A DNA stretch of 64,000 nucleotides from Panicum virgatum. Its lineage: Eukaryota > Streptophyta > Magnoliopsida > Poales > Poaceae. A model generated the notes under the pieces. The model ran no database searches, was not told the origin of the DNA, and saw only the letters and a list, made by a program, of their open reading frames with translations. The stretch spans positions 30,870,086 through 30,934,085 of the forward strand of contig NC_053140.1 in assembly GCF_016808335.1 (NCBI RefSeq). The letters are read 5' to 3'. Numbering within the stretch: the first letter of the stretch is position 1; every line of letters begins with the position of its first letter. A program made the position numbers and the translations under genes. Positions 58,756-64,000 of the stretch are shown here, piece by piece.

Positions 58756-58880
58756 CTGGAACCAGGCAAAGGCCAAAGATAAGTGCTGTGTGGAAAGATG
58801 GGCTAAGCAGGGAAAGATCTAGTGGGAAATGGCTTAGAAAAGGTACTCGGTCCTAAGGGTCATGTCCTATGGCCAACCTA

Positions 58881-58894
58881 CGGCTCTGATACCA
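58881..58894 (-). other. Gypsy primer-binding site
   Basis: In sense TGGTATCAGAGCCG, two bases after the 5' LTR, complementary to initiator Met-tRNA. Confidence 0.92.
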
Positions 58895-59234
58895 CCTGAA
58901 GCGTCCCCACACAAATAGAGACTAAATGTGATACAAATATCAGTCCCATGAGGCTGATAACACATTTATTCAATAGATGGTTCAGTCACCGTTCAAACCT
59001 CCAAGGAGGCGGACACTCGATACAAACGATAATAAGTAATCAAACAGCTACGGTGATACCCCAAAGCACGACCCAAACGGTTTCCAGCTCGGGCTCAGGG
59101 TAATGCGCTAGCAAAAGCATCTTGCAGGGGACCAACACCACAGGCAAGGTTGGGCGCGGACGCAACCTCTACTCAACGTTTTCAACAGTGAAGTCCGGAT
59201 CTTCTTCTGAGAAAAACCACAAATATATATCGGG

Positions 59235-59252
59235 TGAGTACGAAAGTACTCA
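59235..59252 (-). promoter_or_regulatory. LTR palindrome, copy 9 (Gypsy 5' LTR)
   Basis: TGAGTAC-GAAA-GTACTCA, identical to copy 4, with the same TTTTTCTCAG at the same distance. Confidence 0.8.
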
Positions 59253-61249
59253 ACAAGTCCAACCCCATCCATGGAGGGGGATAACACAGATATGCACAAG
59301 ATAAATCAAGGATAAGGCTGAGGTTTATTTGTAGTAAAGCTAGATTTTACACATGCAGGGGTCCATTTTTGAAAAGAGTCTTCTTAAAGCAGTTCTTACT
59401 TAACCGAATAATGAGTGGGGTTGATCCTACACAAAGGATCCAAGTTTTAATGCTACCGGACTCCTCATCCGCCATAGCTCACGGCACAACTGTCGGACAC
59501 CTTCCAAAAACAACTCACACCATAAAAACATCCCTCCCAAAAGCCTAGTTGTGTGACCAAACTGTAACTCGCCCAATACCGTGGGCACGGCTATTCGAAT
59601 AGGTTTTACACTCTGCAAAGGTGTGCAATTTTACCCACAAGAAGGGTACCACAGCACGATCACCTTAGTGTCGGTGCAGATCCCAACAAAACCCTTACCC
59701 ACCTTAGCTAGACCTGAATAGCCAGCACGGACTCCACCAAGGGGCCATGGACCTATCACTAAGGTTTAGCCGGGGCATAAGTCACCACGATCTTATCCCT
59801 TCTCCTTGATCACCCATTGCTCTCAGCTCTCCTGATGGCTATCAGACTAAATAGTGGGGGTTTATGCCAAGCCGTTGCCACACACAACGGTCGAGTGGTT
59901 TCAACGATAGTTGAGTTAGGCAAGATGACACATCAACTCGGTCCTTAATTGCGACAGGATGGATATCTCCCAACCTTCCTGCTCTACCACAAAGGTACGA
60001 GCCTCCAAAATAACAATTCACACAGAAATGTCATCCATCCATCCCATCTTAATAATTCTATTCTTTTATAACCCACTTCCCTTTTCACAAAACTCACGTA
60101 TTTTCCCTTTTATAAAATATATTGTAACCATTTTTTAGTGTAATTGAAATGAGCACAAGATCCTAAGTGGCATTCTAGCAGCGATTAACAACCAAATAGA
60201 TTAACTCGTATTTAGACATTAATCTAGGTGGTCAAGGAATGGTTATAACAAATCAAGGGGTGGCTATCCAACCATATTTTCAGCAGTCAAAACATATGCA
60301 ATTTTGTAAAACAGGCCGATAGGTTGTGTTTATAAAACTGGGTTAAATATGCAATCAAAGGATGAGATTGAACTTGCCGTCCTCAAAGCCTTCCGGGAGT
60401 TCCTGCTCGCAGTACGGTTCTTCGGGCTCCAGCTCGTGGTACTGCTCGGTGAACTCCTCGACGGGTTCTCCTTTGTTCACACCGGTGTCTATGGCGCACA
60501 CAAACAAACACATAATAAATAAAAGAAATAAATGTTTTATCGTTGAGCTCGAATCAGAAGAAATTAAGATATGGAGGTAGGAATAATATTTTTGGGAGAT
60601 TTTCTAATGGCACGGCTGGAAATATATTAGAAATAGCGTGGTTGAGTTTCGGAATATTTGGAGGATTTTTTGGCGCATGAAATAATAAGTTAACGAGGTG
60701 TTTAGGGCCTAAACAGGGGTTTAGGGGCCTCTTTGTAAATAGTTTTGGAATGGCAGGGGCTTGTTTAGTATTTTTTGAAAATATGAGGGTTACTCTAGAA
60801 AATGGCAAGGATCTATCTATAAATATTTTTGTATGGTGGAGGGTTGATTTGGAATAATTAAAGGTGAAGGGGGGTTTATTTGGAAAAAGGGTATAAAGGG
60901 GAAGGGCTCTTAAATGAAAAGGAGAGAGGGGAGGGGGTTTTGGGCAAAATGCCCTTCTTCCTCCTCTCTCCCGTGACCAAAACAGAGCAAGGGGAGGGGG
61001 ACGCACGGTGCCCTGGGCGCCGGTGATTCCAGCGGCCCTGGGGGCCGGCGGCGACCGGGGAGGAGGGGAAAAGGGGGAGGGTCACAAGGGGAATCCATCC
61101 CCCACCTCGATTTGGGCCAGGGCGCGGCGGCGACGCCACGGAGGCCAGCGGCGGTGGGTGGGGAAGCTTGGGGCGGCGGCGCTGCAGGGCCAGGGAGGGG
61201 GCACGCGGTTGTGGCCGAGGTTGTGGAGCTCGAGGGCGCGGGGAAGGGC

Positions 61250-61258
61250 CTATTTATA
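61250..61258 (-). promoter_or_regulatory. TATA box, Gypsy 5' LTR
   Basis: TATAAATAG on the minus strand, inside GC-rich sequence; the probable promoter of the element. Confidence 0.75.
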
Positions 61259-61638
61259 GGCGGGGTAAGGCGGTGGAGAGGGGGCTGCGGTGGTGGCCGG
61301 CCGTCGAGCTCGGCGAACGCCTTTAATGGCGTTGGGGCCAGCTTGGCCGTTTGCGAGCGTCACGGAGCGGCGCGAGCATCGAGGGCGTCGGCGCGCAGGG
61401 GCGGGTGGCGCTGGTGGAGGAGGGTGACGGGGGCCGGCCGCTGTGCTCGGCGTCGAGCCTTGCTCGCGAGCAGTGCGGGCTCGGACGGCGAGGCGGCGGT
61501 GCTGTGCTGGTCGACGGGCGGCGCGGCGAGCACAGAGCGATGGATGGGTCGGGCAGCGGCGAGCGGCGCGGCGAGCATCCCGGCACATGGAGCACGTGGG
61601 GGCGGCCAAGAGCAGGGGCGCGCGCGTGGACAGGGAGC

Positions 61639-61760
61639 AGGAGAAGGAAAGAGAAGAAAGAAGGAAGGAGAAGGAGGGAGAAAAAGAAAAGAAGAAAAAG
61701 AAAAAGGGAAAAAGGAGAAGAAAAGGAAAAGAAGAGAGGGAGGGAAAAAAAGAGAGAGAG
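61639..61760. repeat. Uninterrupted 122-nt homopurine tract
   Basis: Only A and G from 61639 to 61760, about 380 bp upstream of the TATA box in sense (where it reads as a C/T tract). Confidence 0.95.
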
Positions 61761-62215
61761 CGGCGGTCGGCGGGATTCGCGGCGACGATCGACCACGCGC
61801 GGCGGTCGGGCGACACGCAGCGCAACACGCGGGACGAGGAAAAGAAAGAAAAGGGATGGCGATCGATTTCGGTGTCGGGCGGTGAAACACCGGGAAGGAT
61901 TTTGGGAGATGAGGGGCTCGGACGGAAAAGATTCTGAAACGATTCGAGCTCAGCGACGAAAAAGTTTTGAAAATTATTTTTAGCGAGTGATTTGTTTTGG
62001 TGAATTTTTGGGATGTTACAACTTGGCACGCCATTGATATGTGTCCTGGTCTTCCTCCTTGTGAAGTCGCCCATGACATGATCAAGTACGTAGCCCTGAA
62101 AAGAATCTATAAACAAGTTTGTCTTTTAACATTATGGAAAACAATGTCATTTCTGCAAAGCCAAATGGCCCAACATAAGGCACTGACACCCAGAAATTAA
62201 ATATTTATTTCTCCA

Positions 62216-63197
62216 CTACATCCCCTGCAGCCATAACCCAAATATATGCACCATACTATCAGGTTTGTGGATGTCAAAGGTAATGCAAATTATTCTCCAA
62301 AGTAACCTAGCTATATGACAATTAAAGAAGAGATGAGCAGTTGTTTCATTGATGGGACCAAAACAACAATGCTTACTTCCATGCCAATTGCATTTAGCCA
62401 AGTTATCTTTTGTAAGAATGACTCCATGATGGAGCAGCCAAATAAAAATCTTTACATTGAGAAGAATATTTAATTTCCATAATGGTTTATTTATTGGTAG
62501 AACTTTTGCATCTTGGAGTTCCGAGTTCATAAAATGCGCAGAAAATTGTTTGCTTTTATTAAAAGACCAGATGCATACATCCGAGCCTTGCTGCAGTTGT
62601 ACATGAGATACTCGAGACACTAAGTCATACTAATCTCTTAGGTTAGGCCCATTCAAAGTCCTTCAGAATGAAACAATGAGTGGGATTCTGCTCATAACAT
62701 TTTTTTCCTGTGTCATGTTTTCGACAAACAATATTATATGTGCGAGGATAGCGCTTCCTAGAGGAGACCTGCCCTAGCCATGTGTCCTCCCAAAATCTTA
62801 CTTGTTCGCTATTATTGACTTCGAAGGTGACACAGTCTAAGAAGTCCGGCTTGACCTTCATCAATCCCGACTAGAACTGGGAGTCTCCGGGTTTTTTCTC
62901 CACTTGGGTGATCATTTTAGATCGTAGATATTTGTTTCAGATTAGTTGCTGCCAAATAGCATCTTCATTAGTAAGCCTAAAAGGCCATTTACTTAGAAGA
63001 CATTTATTTTGCAACCCTAAATCCATAATTCCTATGGCACCCTGGTCTTTTGGCCTACACATGATTTTCCATTTCCTTAATCTATATTTCCTTTGATGTC
63101 CATCCCCTTGCCAGAAGAACCTTGAACGAAGGTAATTTAATTTCTTAAGAACTTTCTTTGAAATCTCAAAGAAAGAAAGCATGTAGCCTGAAAGCAT
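62216..63197 (-). pseudogene. LINE ORF2 C-terminal part (RT tail and zf-RVT domain)
   Basis: LSGYMLSFFEISKKVLKKLN and SRFFWQGDGHQRKYRLRKW are the typical segment after the LINE RT core. VRFWEDTWLGQ follows. Then the zinc-binding domain of plant LINEs: PLWKLNILLNVKIFIWLLHH, VILTKDNLAKCNW, ETTAHLFFNCHIARLLWRII. Stops and shifts near 62870 and 62640 separate three frames, so it is a decayed copy. It leads into the LINE 3' region that the Gypsy element has split. Confidence 0.85.
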
Positions 63198-63202
63198 TAT
63201 AC

Positions 63203-63424
63203 CACAACCACAAAACAGCGACGGACATCAGTCGCTAAAAATATGAAAATAGCGACAAATGATCAATCGGGAAATAATAATAACCAAACATCAGTTGCTA
63301 TATCTGTTTATAGGGACATGCCATCGGTCGGTAATTATACAGTATACACCAACTAATCATCCATCGCTAAATGTAGAATAGGGGACCGACGATCCGTCAG
63401 CAAAAAGTAATCCGTCGCTATAGG
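63203..63424. mobile_element. MITE in the LINE (TAGCGACGGA type)
   Basis: AACAGCGACGGACATCAGTCGCTA at the left and CCGTCGCTATAGG at the right face each other, with further GTCGCTA/CGACGGAT motifs inside. It falls in the LINE ORF2 between KPRHHVFSN...RVRLV and LSGYMLSFF. I could not identify a clean flanking duplication, so the ends are approximate. Confidence 0.6.
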
Positions 63425-64000
63425 ATCCCGCAGACCAGGCGCACGCGTTCGCAATTGGAAAAAACATGATGGCGGGGTTTACGTTTCCAAGTGCTCAATT
63501 TCCTTTCGAATCTATCCTCGGTGACTTTACAATCCTTTTTAGTAATTCGCTTATGGTGTAAAGGTATACTCAGATAGCTAAAACGGGCCTTCTCCCCAAC
63601 ATTACATCCAAAGATGTTCATGTTTTCTTGTCCAGCCTCTTTTGCTTCTCCAAAGCAGAATAATTCACTTTTATGGTAGTTGATCTTAAGGCTTGACATT
63701 TGCTAAAAAACGGTTAGCAAAAGCTTCATGATCATGACCTCCTCAAAGTTATGGTCCATAAAAATGATCTTATCATCTACATATTTTAGTATTCATATAC
63801 CATCATCTATTAAATGCGGGATAAGACCTGAGATCTGTCTATCCTGTTTCGCTCTTGCTATCATAATTGATCTCCTTGTCTCAAGACTTTTTCTGTTTGG
63901 AAGAATTTGCCAATATCATCATTGACCTTAATGGCCACACTACCTTTTGTTATGAAAGATTCGATCCAAGAACACCTTTTTTCAGGGAAACCGTTCATTC
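63425..64000 (-). pseudogene. LINE reverse transcriptase core fragment
   Basis: YVDDKIIFMDHNFE (YVDD at 63783-63772) is the catalytic RT motif, where FADD/YADD is usual in plant L1 elements. MSSLKINYHKSELFCFGEAK, then FSYLSIPLHHKRITKKD and FERKLSTWKRK follow. A TGA seven codons before the YVDD and other stops show inactivity. The N-terminal part of ORF2 is outside the window. Confidence 0.85.

Larger units (their letters stand above)
30635..62020 (-). mobile_element. Chromodomain Ty3/Gypsy retrotransposon (Tekay/Del-like), composite 31.4 kb
   Basis: The 3.1-kb LTRs lie at 30635-33771 (3') and 58897-62020 (5'), sense TGTAACATCCC to GACGCTTCA, flanked by ACTTG (30630-30634, 62021-62025). A Met-tRNA primer site adjoins the 5' LTR. 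Internal order in sense is two leader ORFs, gag, zinc knuckle, protease, RT, RNase H, integrase and chromodomain. The integrase-chromodomain order marks a chromovirus. Two later insertions, 37422-45713 and 46065-56091, split gag twice. Counting the first ~245 bp by eye, the LTRs differ at about 7 percent of sites, so it is relatively old. Stops, frameshifts and an altered RT active site make it dead. Confidence 0.95.
58897..62020 (-). repeat. Gypsy 5' LTR
   Basis: 3124 bp, homologous throughout to 30635-33771. TATA box at 61258-61250, homopurine tract 61639-61760. ORFs at 60554-62116 are LTR sequence, not genes. Confidence 0.95.
30478..64000 (-). mobile_element. L1-type LINE, split by a 31-kb Gypsy insertion and open at the right edge
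   Basis: Minus-strand RT sequence runs from the right edge down to 62216. Its 3' part continues through 62026 (WAIWLCRNDIVF; SWATSQGGRPGHI), jumps the Gypsy element via the ACTTG duplication, and resumes at 30634 down to about 30478, where the sense strand ends in an A-rich tail (ACGAAACTAAAATAAAG). The LINE is older than the Gypsy element. Stops and a MITE insertion show it is inactive. Its 5' end lies beyond the window. Confidence 0.75.

Noticed and set aside
58877..58896. GGCTCTGATACCA as part of a tRNA gene
   Set aside because: It is the primer-binding site complement; no tRNA cloverleaf surrounds it.
61112..62116. Frames of 210-288 codons on both strands
   Set aside because: Gypsy 5' LTR; Lys/Glu/Arg-rich or Phe/Ser/Leu-rich products come from the homopurine tract.

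Overview
This window is plant nuclear DNA, and everything in it points to a grass (Poaceae, probably a panicoid). The evidence is a GC-rich GH17 glucanase with one short intron, an ARM-repeat gene family typical of grasses, and several layers of nested transposons: Tekay-like Gypsy, Ale-like Copia, CACTA, hAT, Harbinger, Helitron and L1-type LINE. About nine tenths of the window is mobile DNA. Only one gene looks intact, the GH17 glucanase at 28305-29449 on the minus strand.

1-15.8 kb: an ARM-repeat (BLE2-like) gene on the plus strand has been cut up by insertions. Its coding pieces are 379-597, 6522-6825, 7102-7354 and 15620-15817. A Copia element (598-6521, duplication CAAGT) splits one exon and itself carries a 504-bp hAT derivative. 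A CACTA element (7355-15616, duplication TAC) splits the last exon. Inside it sit a hAT-like repeat, a second CACTA (9797-14836, TAT) and, inside that, a 3.9-kb LTR unit (10275-14188, ACCGG).

15.8-30.6 kb: a Harbinger/Tourist MITE, the degenerate N-terminal part of a second BLE2-like copy, hAT-like debris, a metallophosphoesterase fragment, two abutting Helitron ends, and a 7-kb block made of one solo LTR inside another (20864-27856, GCGCC; 21539-24366, ACAAT). The GH17 gene and two MITE-like repeats follow.

30.5-64 kb: a minus-strand L1-type LINE, open at the window's right edge, is interrupted by a 31.4-kb composite. That composite is a minus-strand chromodomain Gypsy (30635-62020, duplication ACTTG) with 3.1-kb LTRs, gag-pol, and an unusual pair of related ORFs before gag. 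It is broken by a solo LTR within a solo LTR (37422-45713 with 40866-44840 inside) and by a non-coding two-LTR element (46065-56091). All the autonomous elements carry stops or frameshifts.

The most interesting signals are two. First, every large LTR here, from several diverged lineages, has a palindrome (TGAGTAY...RTACTCA) 310-500 bp from its sense 3' end, followed 20-28 nt later by a splice-acceptor-like T-rich CAG. Second, the Gypsy leader holds two tandem paralogous ORFs. Functional assignments come from motifs and remembered family sequences; no database search was possible.
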